A DNA stretch of 64,000 nt from Jacaranda mimosifolia (taxonomy: Eukaryota > Streptophyta > Magnoliopsida > Lamiales > Bignoniaceae). Every line of letters starts with the position of its first letter. Positions within the stretch are counted from its first letter, which is position 1. The notes beneath the pieces were generated by a model, which did not search any database, was not told where the DNA came from, and worked only from the letters and a program-made list of their open reading frames with translations. Shown piece after piece: positions 1-12,261 of this stretch. Made by a program: the position numbers and the translations under genes. Where the stretch lies: assembly GCA_018894105.1 (NCBI GenBank), contig CM032119.1, forward strand, positions 14,153,246-14,217,245, written 5' to 3'.

Positions 1-17
1 ATCGTGTGGTTTTGATC

Positions 18-1127
18 TGTGAGTAATTATATGCCTAAGATGGGGGTGAATTAGGATGGAATTTTAATGCAGCGGAAGTTTATCACTCAAAATACTTCTT
101 ACCCTTTCAAAATTATTTAAATCTTTTGCAAAAAAATAGTTTTAGTTACTGACTAGTATCGACTGGAATTTATAAGTACCAGTTAAGATACCAGTTAGAT
201 CAATGATAAGTAAAGCAGTAAAAATAGAAATAAATAGGCAATGGTATTTATAAAGGTTTGGCAAGCTTATATCCTCTACTTAAGTTTTTACCTAAGATTT
301 TAAACCTGTTAAATTAATTAATATAAGATACTGTTTTACCAGTAATCACATTAATTTGACAGTAAGAAAAGTGATAGGATTAGAAGCACCCTATTAGGGT
401 GAAAAACCAACTCTTCGCAAAGAGCTAAATCGACATCCTAGATGGGATGAGGAAGATTCCAAAACCCTGTGAAACTAGCTGCTCTTAAACAGGCCTGGGG
501 ATACTACTGCTAAATTAACTTGCATAACCTCTGTGGACTGATGCATGAGTTGCTACAAGCTTTAGTCTCTTATTCTAGATTAGAACTAAGAAAACTATAA
601 AGGATTCTAGATAACACCGCCCTACTGGTTTTTTTATCTATAGATCCTTAGAGCAACCAAGCGCTGATTTGTTCTCTTCACAGGGTCCCTCGAGAGAAAG
701 TACAACTCCCCTCCATCTTCACTACTAGGTCCTTTGAGACACAAACCCCTTTGTCCTCATCTCTCCAAGGTTCGTCGAAGGCAAGTTCCACTTGACCTTT
801 TTCACCATAAAGTCCCTCAAAAACACACGTAGAGCATGGAATTAGCAATACTTAAGCACAATAACGTGTAAGAGAGTATCGCACAACTTTCTCAAGACAC
901 TTAACAAAGTTATTTCCCAACTTAGTGATTCAGTTTTTTAATAGTAGGCCCAATCATCAATAGATCATTAATAGCACGCACAATCATCAAAAGATTGATC
1001 AACTAAGATAGCAAGTTTATAGAACTATAAATAAAAGTTTAAAAGCAGAGATTAGTTCCAAATAACAAAAGTTCTAGCCGGTAGTCAAAATAACAAAAGT
1101 TCTAGCATATAAGAATTTCAAATTTCA
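18..1127 (-). repeat. 3' LTR of the Sirevirus-like element
   Basis: It begins TGTGAGT and ends AATTTCA on the plus strand, giving TG...CA ends. Bases 18-180 match 7521-7679, and 671-940 match 15516-15785, which are the two pieces of the other LTR. The purine tract lies immediately beyond its right edge, as expected for the 3' LTR of a minus-strand element. The right boundary is placed from the CA dinucleotide next to the purine tract and may be off by a few bases. Confidence 0.8.
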
Positions 1128-1131
1128 TATG

Positions 1132-1145
1132 TCTTCTCCCCCTTC
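1132..1145 (-). other. Polypurine tract of the Sirevirus-like element
   Basis: On the minus strand this reads GAAGGGGGAGAAGA, four bases from the LTR edge. It is the expected priming site for plus-strand DNA synthesis, and the upstream TTTGATGATGAAGGGGGAG context is typical of plant copia elements. Confidence 0.8.
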
Positions 1146-1149
1146 ATCA

Positions 1150-2611
1150 TCAAAAAGACCAAGAGTCATTCAAATAGGCTCTAACTTTTTCCTTCAATCG
1201 TATCACACTACCATGAGTGTGACTGGATTTATGAAGAAGACGCTCAAGCTTCTTGTCCATAGAATCAACAAGTGTTTGTAGACATCCAATAAGAGTTTCC
1301 ACAGTCTTGCTAAGATCATCTATCTTAGCTTCAAGTTCAACACCCACTTTCCTAGTTTTTCCTTAAGCCTTTCTAGGTGTTTTAATGGGAGTGGGATGAA
1401 CAGGGCTGGATTTTTCCGATTTTGAGCTGACAAATGCTAGAATTTTGGTTTTTTAGGGACGAAGCTTGATACTGCTAAAAGTTCTACTAACTCCCCTAAA
1501 CCATCCATCATCCTCAGTATACCGAATTCTCATTTTCCTAAGACTTGCAAGATTCATGACTTTATGGTCACGCTCTCCCTCTATCTAAGCATCAGGTAAA
1601 AATTCTCCATCACTTTTAAAGATATGTGTGAGATGCATAGAATATGGAAGATTTTTTGCTTGATGGGAGGAGTAAACCATGTATGTCAAAATGATAAAGC
1701 CAAGATTAATAGGTTCTTGCTTGATAGCTTTGGCCACAAGATAAATGCTCATGGAATTTAGATCAGTGGCATGCCCTCCACTTGAAATCGGGGTAGAAAA
1801 ACAGAGCAGCTAAGCAGCTTATGCAACAGAATGTTTTCAATTTTCATTTTGTTCAAGCCAGCACCTCTAGAAAAAGAGTATTGCTTCCCTCCCTAAAAGA
1901 GTTGACAAATTTCATCACAGGAAATATCAGAATCAGATAAATCACCAAAATTAAAGAATTTGGCACCATAACTTGGAATATCAAATCAAAAGTTCAACTT
2001 TGAAGGAGACAACATAATCATTTTGTCAAAAACATAAGATTCCACATAAATATTAGAATTAGATTCAATAAAAGTGAAATTTAAGTAAAACAACTTGATT
2101 AAGTGAGGATATTAATGTTCATCAATTTTCATTAAGTTATCCAATTTCAAGCCACAAACCTAGTCAATTACATCAGATTTGGGCAAAGAATCAAATTTGA
2201 TAGCCCTACCACGATTTAAATTTTGAGCAGAAACTTTCTCATTAAAGCATGTTAGAGCTTTAGAAGAATAGAATTTTAAGGAGGATGGAAGCTTGCTGAA
2301 ATTCTAATCCTTGATTTCTTTAGGAAGAATAGGAACGGGGAATTAGGGCCAGAAATATTTTCTTTAGAACTAATGGATCTTTCAGGACCACCTATTGGAA
2401 TATCCTTATTATGCAGTTCTTCACTGCCAAGATGGACTAGTTTGTTTGAAGAATATGACTGATCCTCATCAATACTAGAGTCATTGTACCATTTTAATAA
2501 CATTAGAGCTTCATAAATCTAAACAGGAATGGGTTCAAAAGAAGATGATGAGCATTTTTCTTCTTTGAAGGATGAAGCTCCATCATCTGATTTTGTTGAG
2601 CGCTTAGGCAT
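1150..2611 (-). pseudogene. Env-like ORF remnant of the Sirevirus-like element
   Basis: The stretch lies between the RNase H end and the purine tract, where some Sireviruses carry an extra 'envelope-like' ORF of unproven function. A start with a basic N terminus (MPKRSTKSDDG) is at 2611. An early TAG follows at about codon 31, then readable segments at 2503-2276. A middle segment at about 1785-1500 reads SSGGHATDLN and then LPYSMHLTHIFKSDGEFL, which resembles the conserved 'P-Y-x-M-x-L-T-x-I-F' block of these proteins. A predicted coiled-coil-like tail (KIDDLSKTVETL) is at 1347-1150. Several in-frame stops make it non-functional. The family match is by memory of motif layout, not by search. 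Confidence 0.6.
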
Positions 2612-2879
2612 GGTCATTTTTCACTGAAGATGAGAGGGGGAAATGAAGAGTATTTCTTTGAACAAAAAGGTTTTCTCTCTTCTGTGAACGGAAGAAGGAT
2701 TGGCAATTTTAAAGAAAAATGAGTTTTTTGAAAATCGAAAAGAATCAAAAGATTAAATGGTTGATTTTGATGCATGCAAAAATATATATTGAAAAATAGG
2801 AGAGATGTAGTTAATTTTGGTGCATAATAACTGCCATATTTAAATATGTTAACTAATCCCACCAAAATTAGATTTTGAT

Positions 2880-4347
2880 TTAATTCCCAATTTATCTCTA
2901 ATGCACACAAATTTGTTTTCTTCCGAAGCTTTGGTAAAAATATTTGCAAGCTGATTTTCAGTGGAAACAAAATCAATTGATATATCACCTTTATTCAAAT
3001 GATCACACAAGAAATGATGTTTAATCTCAATATATTTTGTGCATGAATAAAGAACTGAATTTTTAGAAATGCTAATAGCATTGGAACTATCACATAAAAT
3101 GGGCACACAAGGTACACTAATACCAAAATCATGCAAGATACATTTCATCCATAATACCTGGGTACAACAACTACCCAAGGCCATGTATTCTGCCCTGTTG
3201 TGGATAATGTAACTACACTTTGCCTTTTGCTACATCATGAAACCAGGTAATTTTCCAGTAGTTGGTAACCACCACTAGTACTTTTCTTACCTATCTTACA
3301 ACCAGCATAATCTGCATTAAAATGGCTTATGAAATTAAAAAATTTAGAATGTGGATACCATAAGCCATAGTTAGATGTTCTTTCAAGATATCTCAATATT
3401 CTTTTAACAGCATTTAAAAGGGATTCCTTTGGATCAGACTAGGATCTAGCATATAAGCATATTGAAAACATAATATCTGGACGGCTTTACTTGAAGTCTC
3501 AAGAAGAAATTGAGCTCTCCCATTAAGCTCATTTCAAATCCCTATTTCATTTTCTCGATAAACTCTCGGCAAAGTAAATCATGAGTAGCACCAAAAAATA
3601 ATGTTATCAACATAGATTTGAACAATAAGAGATATGTTTTCTCGGTGCTCAGTGAATAAGTGGTATCTAAGATTCCAATAGAAAAACCATTGTTTATAAG
3701 AAAATTACTCAATCGATCATACCAAGCTATAAGAACTTGTTTTAGTCCATATAAAGCCTTTGTTAATTTAAAAACACGATGTGGAAAGTTTTAATTTTCA
3801 AAATCGAGGGGTTGCTCAATATAAACTTCTTTTATGAATTCGTTCAGAAAAGCATTTTTTACGTCCATTTGATAGGTCATAAACTTTTTATGAGATGCAA
3901 AGGCAAGAAGTATTCTAATAGAATCTAACCTTGCAACTGGAGCAAATGTTTCATCATAATCAATGCCTTATTGTTGCCTGTAGCCTTTTTGCTACTAGTC
4001 TGGCTTTATTCCTAGTAACTCTACCAGTTTCATCTAGGTTATTTTTGAATACTCACTTGGTACCAACAACTGGATGATCTAATGGTTGTTCTATCAGCTT
4101 CCAAACCTATTCTTTTCAAATTGATCCAGTTATCTCTTCATTGCTTCAACCTACAATGGATCTTTTAATGCCTCTTCGATATCTTTAGGTTCAATCATTA
4201 AGATGAGAGCACAGTTGGATTCATTTAGTGGAACTTGTCTGGCTCTAGATCTGGTAATTATTCCAGTTTGAGGATCTCTAATAATTTTATTAGTAGGATG
4301 AATGGAAGCATGTTTAAACTCTCTAGTTCTTTGTTCATCCCTTTTTA
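2880..4347 (-). pseudogene. Reverse transcriptase and RNase H of the Sirevirus-like element
   Basis: The minus strand carries copia RT/RNase H in broken frames. The 'YGLKQ' block of the RT palm is near 3750. RNase H is at about 3360-2950, ending with a Sirevirus-like tail (FTKASEENKFVCIRDKLG). The piece at 3184-2849 covers the part from the 'MALGSC' segment to the C terminus. In the intact family this protein copies the element RNA to DNA in cytoplasmic particles. No open frame covers the palm aspartates, so activity is not possible. Confidence 0.75.
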
Positions 4348-5400
4348 CTAATCACTGGAATCAGGTTCATCAGTGGGATTTATTTCCTCATATGATTCCA
4401 GTCCCTCTTGATTTGATGTTGATGGTTCATGGTTCAGAATCTTGACTGGTCTTTCGAATCTTACTACTTCTTTGCTCAAGGTTTTCTTGGCACAAGATGG
4501 GTTAGTTTCATCAAACCTAACATGCGTGGATTCTTGAATGATTCTTTTCCTCTTATTGAAGACATAATAGGCTTTACTATGCATTGAGTAACTAACAAAG
4601 ATAGCATCGTCAACTTTGGAATCAAACTTTATCAAATAATCTCTATCATTAAATGTAACATTTGCATCCAAAGACATGGAAATAGGAAATATTTGGTTTT
4701 TTACCGTGCCACAATTCATATGGGATTTTTCTAAAGTGGTCTTAAGAAAACACGATTTGACATATAGCAAGCCGTATTCACGGCTTCATCCCATAATGAT
4801 TTTGGAAGATCATATTCATTAAGCATGGTTCTTCCAAGTTATTGCAAAATTTGATTTTTCCTTTCAAGTACCCCATTTCGTTAAGGAGTTTTAGGAGTTA
4901 AAAAATTATGAATGTAGCCATGTTCTTCACAAAATAAAGTAAAGTTTATTTCATCAAACTTAGTTCCATGGTCACTTTGAATTTTCTTAATGAAATGTCC
5001 CTTTTCATTTTGAAGCATTTTATTGAGTGGAATAAAAGCATTTAGAGCATCATTTTTATGAGCAGGGAATAGAACCTACATAAAATGAGTATAATCATTT
5101 GCTATGGTAAACACATATCTTTTACCTCCAAGGGAAGAGGTTTTCATGGGTCCGAATAGGTCAATGTGTAGAAGTTCCAGTAGCCTGGAAGTTGTGACCT
5201 TATTCATTAGTTTAAAAGATGTTCGAATTTGCTTTTTCTTTTAGCACGCATCACACATCCTATCCTTTGAAAAGTCTAAGTTGGGTACCCCTTTGACAAG
5301 ATCTTTTTTTGTGAGATGAGATATAAGTTCCATGCCCATTCTCCTATGCCATTTCCAGCATTCTTCATCTGAAACAGCTAAAAACTCTACATTTTGATAG
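4348..5400 (-). pseudogene. Integrase of the Sirevirus-like element
   Basis: GAG-pre-integrase with a WHRRMG histidine motif and a CDAC-type cysteine pair is at about 5370-5220. The catalytic core reads LLELLHIDLFGPM near 5170 and SDHGTKFDE near 4950, where the usual family text is 'SDxGxEFxN'. The C-terminal part (4770-4348) has 'KFDSKVDDAIFVSYSMHSKA' then 'ESTHVRFDE', a copia integrase C-terminal signature. Stops and shifts occur between these blocks. It would have inserted the cDNA into the nuclear genome. Confidence 0.75.
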
Positions 5401-5519
5401 ATTAAATCATTAAGGGTTATACAATAAACATTTTCATCCCTAGTAGTAGCAAAAACCAGTTTCTCATTTTGCTTTATAATATAGTGAGAAAGATGGAATT
5501 TAATCTCATAACTTTTATC

Positions 5520-5708
5520 TCATAGTTGACTGATACTAAGCAAGTTATGCTTAGGGCCTTCAACAAGCCATACATTATCAAAAGAAGTACTAGTCTGCTT
5601 ACCAATAGCACCTTTACCTATTATGCGTCCTTCTATTGCAGAAAAATTGTTAACCTTAAGGAGCATGGACGCATCCCCCATTATATGCCTAGAACATCTG
5701 CTATCCAA
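5520..5708 (-). pseudogene. Protease segment of the Sirevirus-like element
   Basis: The frame opens MDSRCSRHIMGD and ends in PKHNLLSISQL, the copia aspartic-protease-to-pre-integrase signature. The active-site DSG triad reads DSR here, so the catalytic glycine is lost. Intact protease would cut the Gag-Pol polyprotein during particle maturation. Confidence 0.75.
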
Positions 5709-5750
5709 GTACCATTTATGTTTTCGGGAATGTTCCTTGGCATGAACCTA

Positions 5751-7460
5751 TAAGAAATTAGCTTATTTTAGGTCCCCAAACTATGTTGGGTCCTTCATGG
5801 TTAGTAGCAGATAATTTTCTTACCCAAACAAATGTGGTATCAATGAATTTCTCAATCGGACATCTAAAATTGACATGACCAGATCTACCACAAGTAAAGT
5901 AGGTTTTTCAGACTAGTTTAAAATTCATTTTGGAAGTTGTTGAAACCGATTTGTTATATTCCTAATTTTTGTGGTTTCTAAATCTCTAACCCTTTTCAGC
6001 ATTATGTCTAGGTGAAACATCCTCTGACCCTTTTCAGCATATGTCTGTGTTTAACACTTGTGGAACTTTCACCCAGATCATCCTCAACATGCGAACATCC
6101 TTCAACAATAATTTTTCCTTTGATTTCTCAGCTCATATTTTCAATTTGCTTCTTTAAGGAATTATTCTCTTTAGTGAGCTAATCATTCATTTTCTTTTTG
6201 CATTCAGCATCAATGGTCTTTTTATTTTTAGCCATTTGCATTTCAAATTTATCTTTATGAGCCCTCTCTAGTTTTTCCTGCAAATAATCAACTTTTTCTT
6301 GCAAAGCTTTATTTTTATCAACAAGCATTTTGATATGAATTTCATAAAGTTTAAGCAATTTTTGCACATCCTGATCAATGTCAATTTCATTACTGGAATC
6401 ATAATCAGAACATGAAGAAGTACTTACTTGATTTACCATGAAGTAATTCTCTTTATTGTCAAATTGTTCTCCATAAAATTCGTCCCATGTGGTTGTCATT
6501 GCCTTAACTTTAGCTTGTTTTGCATATTTCCTCAATCAGGGACAATCTAGTTTTCTGTGTTTGATTTCATTATATTTGTATCGGCAAAGTGACTCGGTAT
6601 TTGGAGTTTCCGAACTGATTCTTTTCAGTTTTGATCTGTTGTTATGGAATTTCCTTTTAAGGTTCATCAGTTGCTTTAATCTTCGAGAAATCAGAACGAT
6701 TTCATCTTCAACTTGGTGCTCATCAAGATCTTGAATTTTCGAGTCTGAATGATAATCGGTATTAAAAGCAATATTCTTTTCAACTTTTGTTTCCAAACCT
6801 TTATCTTTATTTAGCAGCGTCATCTCATGGGATGTGACAAATCTAATCAATTCACCCATGGTCATCCTGCTAAGATCACGAGCTTCCTGAATACTAGTAA
6901 CTTTTGGCGTCTATTCCTTTAGAAGCGATCTAAGAATCTCCAGACTTGTTCATCCTCATTTATAGTTCTACCGAGTACGAACATAGGATTTATAATTTCC
7001 ATAAAAAGTGTGTACATTTGACTTATGGTTTCATCTGGAGCATTTCATACTTATGAATGAGAAGATCAATCCTCTCTTGTCGAACCTAACTAGTACCTTC
7101 ATAGGTTACTTGCCACATTTCCCACATTTGCTTTGTTGTAGCACATGTACTGACTCAGTTGAACTCTTCCTCGGTGAAAGTGCATGATAGAATATTTTTA
7201 GCCATCGCATTCATTGAGATGGCCTTTTTATCATCATTGGTAAATTTATGTTTCTTCTTTGGAATTTGTCCATCAACTAATTTTGTTGGAATCGTCGGCC
7301 ATACACTGACCATATCCCATAAATAAAAATCCAAGATAAATATATATATATATATATTCTTGTATCTGATTTTTCCACTTAACATAGTTGGAACCATCAA
7401 ACAGTGAGGCTGATTATGCGATTGCCCTTCTGCAAAGATATCAAGAGAATTAGTGCCCAT
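5751..7460 (-). pseudogene. Gag of the Sirevirus-like element
   Basis: The N terminus (7460-7155) contains a relic of 'RPPLFDGTNY', then FYLWDMV and KKAISMNAMAKNILSC, typical Sirevirus Gag text. The middle (6865-6536) has ELIRFVTSHEM and DEIVLISRRLKQLMNLKRK. A coiled-coil segment is at 6360-6180. A nucleocapsid zinc knuckle is at 5860-5904 (ending GHVNFRC), whose first cysteine is now tyrosine. A TA microsatellite sits inside the N-terminal coding part (7333-7356). Gag normally forms the virus-like particle. Stops and frameshifts show this copy is dead. Confidence 0.75.
7333..7356. repeat. TA microsatellite inside the gag remnant
   Basis: A run of alternating T and A interrupts the Gag N-terminal segment and encodes an IYIYI run in the surviving frame, so it probably arose by expansion after the element stopped being active. 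Confidence 0.85.
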
Positions 7461-7506
7461 AGGATTTTTTTACTCTAGTAGTTACACCACAATATAGAGA
7501 GCCAAT

Positions 7507-7518
7507 GCTCTGATACCA
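7507..7518 (-). other. Primer-binding site (initiator Met tRNA) of the Sirevirus-like element
   Basis: The minus strand reads TGGTATCAGAGC, a perfect complement of the 3' end of plant initiator Met tRNA, two bases inside the 5' LTR. It fixes the strand and the LTR border. Confidence 0.9.
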
Positions 7519-7520
7519 TT

Positions 7521-7679
7521 TGTGAGTGACTATATGTCTAAGAGGGGGGTGAATTAGGCTAAAGAACTTTTAATGCAACGGAAGTTTATCACTTAAAATA
7601 CTTTTTAGCCTTTCAAACCTATTTAAATCTTTTCCAGAAAAATAGTTTTAGTTACTAACTGATATTTGTAAGTACCAAA
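7521..7679 (-). repeat. 5' LTR of the Sirevirus-like element, inner piece
   Basis: It starts TGTGAGTGAC next to the primer-binding site and follows 18-180 closely up to the shared 'AAGTACC'. The sequence then changes abruptly to integrase of another copia element, which marks the insertion or deletion junction. Confidence 0.85.
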
Positions 7680-8280
7680 TCCAAAGGACTTTGTCCCACA
7701 AAATGAGCCTTGATTATTTTTCCCTTTAAACAAGATTCACTAATAGGAAGTCCTCAATGCCACTAACATTTAGTGCTTTGAGAACATTTAACTTGCTCAT
7801 ACTATTTTTAGAAATATGTCCAAGTCTTGCATGCCATAAGATGTCATTTTCTTGGTTATCTAATTTTCTTTTACTTGATTAAATGTGCATCAATGAAGAT
7901 TGAGAATCTAGCATGTCCACTTCATTGTTTAATGTACCTTGTGGAATTAAAAAACTACTCTTTAATGCTTTCAATATCCCATTAGATATAGAAAAATCAT
8001 ATCCTTCATTATCCAAAATGAGAATAGAAATAATGTTCTTAAAGAGAGGATACATAAAAGCAAGGACCAAGTACAATGTAAGCATTCCCCAAGTCTAACT
8101 TGGCTATGCCTTCAACCATGGCAGCAATCTTTACCCCATTTCTAAGATGGAGGATAGTATCTCCTTTATTGAGACTCGTTCTTCTTTCCATCTCTATAAC
8201 GAATTAGAAAGGTGAGAACACATGCAGCATCAAATACCTATGAGGAAGAATTTGTCGCCAAGTGCATTTCAATAAAGTAC
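7680..8280 (-). pseudogene. Protease and start of integrase of the long-LTR copia
   Basis: The protease C terminus reads VKNIISIP-like text (FKNIISILILDNEGYDFSIS at 8085-7990). It is followed by GAG-pre-integrase with DILWHARLGHISKNS near 7830 and LKALNVSGIED near 7770. The frame ends at 7680, in the zone that should lead into the integrase core, where the Sirevirus LTR takes over. The same region exists at 62520-61829 and 17290-18115 in the sister copies. Confidence 0.7.
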
Positions 8281-8310
8281 ATACCCTTCTCAAGGGTTGC
8301 AAGGTAAGCT

Positions 8311-9108
8311 TTGCAATTCCTTTTCCAACGTCCTTTTTCACCACAATGGAAACAAGTAGCATCATTTAGCCTCTTTCTTCTTCTTGATTCCCCCCGAACT
8401 CTTCAAGGATTACTTTCCCTTAGAGGAAGAACTCTTCTTCCTTTTACCTCCTTTTCTAGGACCCCTAGAGCCCTTAGACTTGTAAGATGAAGCAAGCATA
8501 AGAGGCTTATCCTTTTTCATAGTCGCCTCGGCAGTCACCAACATATTAACCAATTCATTAATCATCACTTCTTACTTGGAACTATTAAAGTTCATAACAA
8601 ATTGGTCAAATGAGTTAGGCAATGATTGAAGGATCAAATCCACATCGAGCTCGTTGTCCATGTTTACGTCTGATTGACCTAGCTTCTCAATGAGCCTGAT
8701 CGCCTTTAGCATGTGTTCATGGATACTTGTGCCCTCATTCATTCTTGACCTAAAAAGCTCCCTAGACAAAGCGAGCCTTTCATGTCTAGTTTGAACATCA
8801 TACAACTCTTGTAGGTATTGGTAGATCTCATGAGCGTGTTTTATGTGCTTGTGAGCCTTCGGTAGCTTATTAGTCATAGAAGCCATCATGATGCATCTTG
8901 CTTGCAGATCATTATCTACAAACTCCGTGAACAATTCATGTGCTTCATTGGTGGCATCATCACCAATGGTGTTCGGTGGACTTTGATCCAGGACATAAGT
9001 CCTATTTATGGAATCTAGAATAATCTTAAGGTTTCTCAACAAATTGCGGAAGTTTGGCTCGATTAGCTTGCTGGTTTCCAAAATAACATTGAGTGGATAT
9101 TTAGCCAT
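8311..9108 (-). pseudogene. Gag and nucleocapsid of the long-LTR copia
   Basis: The homologous start is MAKYPLNVIL at 9108 (sister copies start MAKN at 63341 and 16539), although an in-frame ATG exists further upstream. A UBN2-type Gag domain follows, including LIEPNFRNLLRNLKI, CIMMASM and DLILQSLPNSFDQFVMNF, up to a stop at 8572. A zinc knuckle lies beyond the stop at 8311-8352: CFHCGEKGRWKRNC, where the histidine of CX2CX4HX4C is replaced by arginine. Gag packages the element RNA; this copy is broken by the stop and the knuckle change. Confidence 0.75.
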
Positions 9109-10044
9109 TTTAATTTTGAGATTTAAAAAATCTATAGAAGGAGAAAAGAAAAGTATAAGCATGTGATTGAATATTGATATTGAAAACATGTTCATGGTCC
9201 TTCAAACATGTTTTTCTCCTACTATTTTATCAAATCCTTTACCTCCTAGAAGAATTCGGAAAATCTCAATTTAAGTGAGAATCAAGGCCTTAAGGACTTG
9301 TAATTGGACCCACACCTTGTATGCCATCCACAAATAATCGAAAGGTAAGCCACTTTTGCTAATTGCATCTCTATGCAACCTTTGATATATTTTGCTTCAC
9401 TTCTCATGTAGACTCACGCCTCGTGTGCCATCTACATTATTAAGTATTAAGTCAAACCTACTAATCAAACTTTGATTCGAGACTGCTCCATGTCATGCCT
9501 CGTGGCCAATGCATGGGAAGCATCAAATCAAAGGTGCATCATATGCTAAGTATGTGATCATAGCTTTCTACCTCAAGTGTGACCCTCGCGTCGAGTGCCA
9601 TCAGATAAAAGATAGTAATATCATCATGTCACATACTATTGGTAGAAGGCATGGATTAATTAAAACTCCTTTTAATTTATATTCATTTTGACTTAATATT
9701 TTGGGAGCACTTAGACATTCTAAGTGGAGGGATTTTCTTGCTTGCAAAGATCTCATCATTTTATCTTCTTATTTAGGTTTTTTATATCCTAAACACGAAT
9801 CTCATACATCAATAGGATATGGAAAACATAAATAAGTAAATACGCCTAGCATGCTCTTAGGGTGGGATGACCATAAGCCTTAACCAAGTGGTGAACTTAG
9901 AGCCATAGGTGCACCATTTAGTTGATTTTAAGCGGGTTGATTAAATCTAGCAATTACAAAAATATATCCCCATACATTCATGTGTCTTCATGCCTCCAAT
10001 GGTCTTCTTTGCACCTTGTAACATTAACATGAGAAAGAAATCCT
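9109..10044 (-). other. Leader of the long-LTR copia, gag-proximal part
   Basis: Non-coding region between gag and the primer-binding site. The part next to gag matches 63342-63835 and the reverse complement of 16280-16538, which confirms family membership. It contains several dispersed copies of a short motif like 'CACGCCTCGTGTGCCATCTAC' (near 9310, 9412, 9490, 9580). No ORF is supported. Confidence 0.65.
10040..10044. repeat. Target-site duplication ATCCT, left copy
   Basis: ATCCT directly precedes the solo LTR and recurs directly after it at 12262-12266; five bases is the usual copia duplication size. Confidence 0.7.
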
Positions 10045-12261
10045 CGAAAGTGTGTGTGGCTCAAGGATCCAAATATTTTCAAACAAACTGAATAAAAACC
10101 ATCCCACACACATCCAAAAGGATCTAGACATGCATAGGACTCAAATTTAGAGAGGGAAATACCTTGATGAAATCAAAAATCAAGGAGTAGGAGAAAACAC
10201 CCTTCAACTCTTGAAGTCGTCTCCTTACTGGCGTAGTGGGAACACTAACTGATTTCCCCAAGTTAAACACCTCTTTTTGAGCTGAAAATTTTATTTCAAT
10301 TCCTCAACACCTTGAAGATACTACAGTCAAAATTTTGGCTCAATCAGATCAAAGTAAGTCCTCCCAGAACTCAGTGCAAATGGCTGCCAGAAACTGGTTC
10401 AACAAGAGCAAATAGCAACCCAAACATATTGCCTCTAAACAATATAGTCCATACACCAAAAGGATAGATCTTTTCTATACAAAAATGGATTAAGATAATT
10501 GTATATAAATGAAGGAAAGAAGGCCAAGTATGGATGGGGAGGATGAAGGAGGTTGGAGAGATTTTTAGAGATTCCAACTATTAGATGCCCATTAAAAAAG
10601 TTATTGGGAGAATAATGCACACCTTGCACAATTGCTAGCTTGTGGCCACCCCCTCCTATATCTATATATAGGAGGAGGATGGTGTGTGGTCACACACCAT
10701 CTTCAAGGATGGAATCTCACATGTCCATGCTAAGGTGGCCACTAACAATTAGTGTTAATGTGAATTTGAATGGCATTTGAAATTTGCATTTCATCTAATG
10801 AAACATCTTCTAAATGAATTCTAATTCCATATTAAATGAACCCTTCATTTAATAATATTCTCCAAAATAAACTCTCCAATTTAGTTAAATTAAACACTTT
10901 AATTTAATTAATAATTCTTTAACTTAACATTTAAGTCAAAGTGCTTAATTCTTTAAGCTAGTCAAAGTTAATTTAACTCTTAAATTAATTTGACCAATTG
11001 ATAGTCATGTGGCATCAATTAATTAACTCTTAATTAATTGATATTAATTTAACTCTTAAATTAAATTGACCAATTTAACTCTTAAATTGATTAAGCCAAA
11101 AATGACTCCACTTTTCACCTCCTTCAAAATCAGTCAAGAGTGAATTTTCTAGCACTTAGAAAATTCTCCTTCCTTCAATAGGTCATTCAATTTAGCTTTT
11201 GTGTGTGACCCATTAGGTTCTACCATTCATTGGACATGGGCTCACAACTCCTTATGACTTATGGAATATCAAATATTCACATTAGTTTAAACTTCTTTAA
11301 ACTAAGCAACTTAATTCAATTAATCTCATTAATTAAAGAATACCCAATCTCCATGGTCGATGTTCAACCTCAAGCCCATTGAACCCAACTAATTGGCCAA
11401 AATGAATGCTCTTGAACAACTATTCTAGTATTATGCTTGCCATGCAAATATGGTCCTTCCGTCTCCTATCTCCATGAAAGAGACTTAAGGTAAGATATTA
11501 GTTGGCTCCCTAATAGCCTTGATACTATGTTTCTATTCACAATGTTTGATTCCCTTAGTGAACTCATCTTTGGAAACACATTTCCAAATTGTCACATCAG
11601 CTTGCGCAAGAATTTATTGGAATTGATCATTTTAGAACACATAGGAGATGCACTCACCCTTCACGAAAGCAAAGAGTCGGATTTCATGTTGGATCTCACA
11701 AACCTTCATGTCTAGTAGCTCATGCCTAATCTCAACTCGAGTGGCCCGCTCAGTGACCAAGGAAGAGTCAAAGCATGAGAACCAAACATAAGGTTAGTAT
11801 AGATCCTCAGGTCAAAAGACTAATAATATGTACTAGCGTAAGCTGGAGAACTTGTCACTACCGACTTGCCCCTTCGACTATCTAGTGGATTCTCCAGATG
11901 GGCCTTCAATGCCTTGTTCTCTAACAAGCATCCATATCTCATATGGGATTGCTCATGGAATGGAGCAACATCCAACCCTTGGATTTATAAATCGTTAGTG
12001 CATGTCTATCCGGATCTTAGATGCCATGTCTCGTAAGATCCTATAACTTGGAAGATTTAAGATCACGACTGTGTAAGACTTATTCCATTATCACCATCTA
12101 ATGCATGATCAAGTCCCATAGTCTTATGTGATCTAAAGGCTTCATCCAAATGCGAGTGAAGTAAACAATGAGCATAAGATAAAGATTGACATATAATGAA
12201 TATCATTCAATTAAGATTGTCTTATAAGGAAATAGTTTACAAATGGGGTACTATTCGAACA
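10045..12261 (-). repeat. Solo LTR of the long-LTR copia family, inserted in the leader
   Basis: The sequence is alignable along its length with 13274-15515 and 57441-59566. Shared landmarks are the GGATCC near the left end, AT-rich 'TTAACTCTTAAATTAATT' repeats, 'GGTCGATGT' (about 11357), and the CTATTC-AACA right end. The left terminus reads CG rather than TG (one transition). A perfect 5-bp direct repeat (ATCCT) flanks it, so it is an independent insertion reduced to one LTR by recombination. It is not part of the surrounding element's own LTR pair. Confidence 0.75.
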
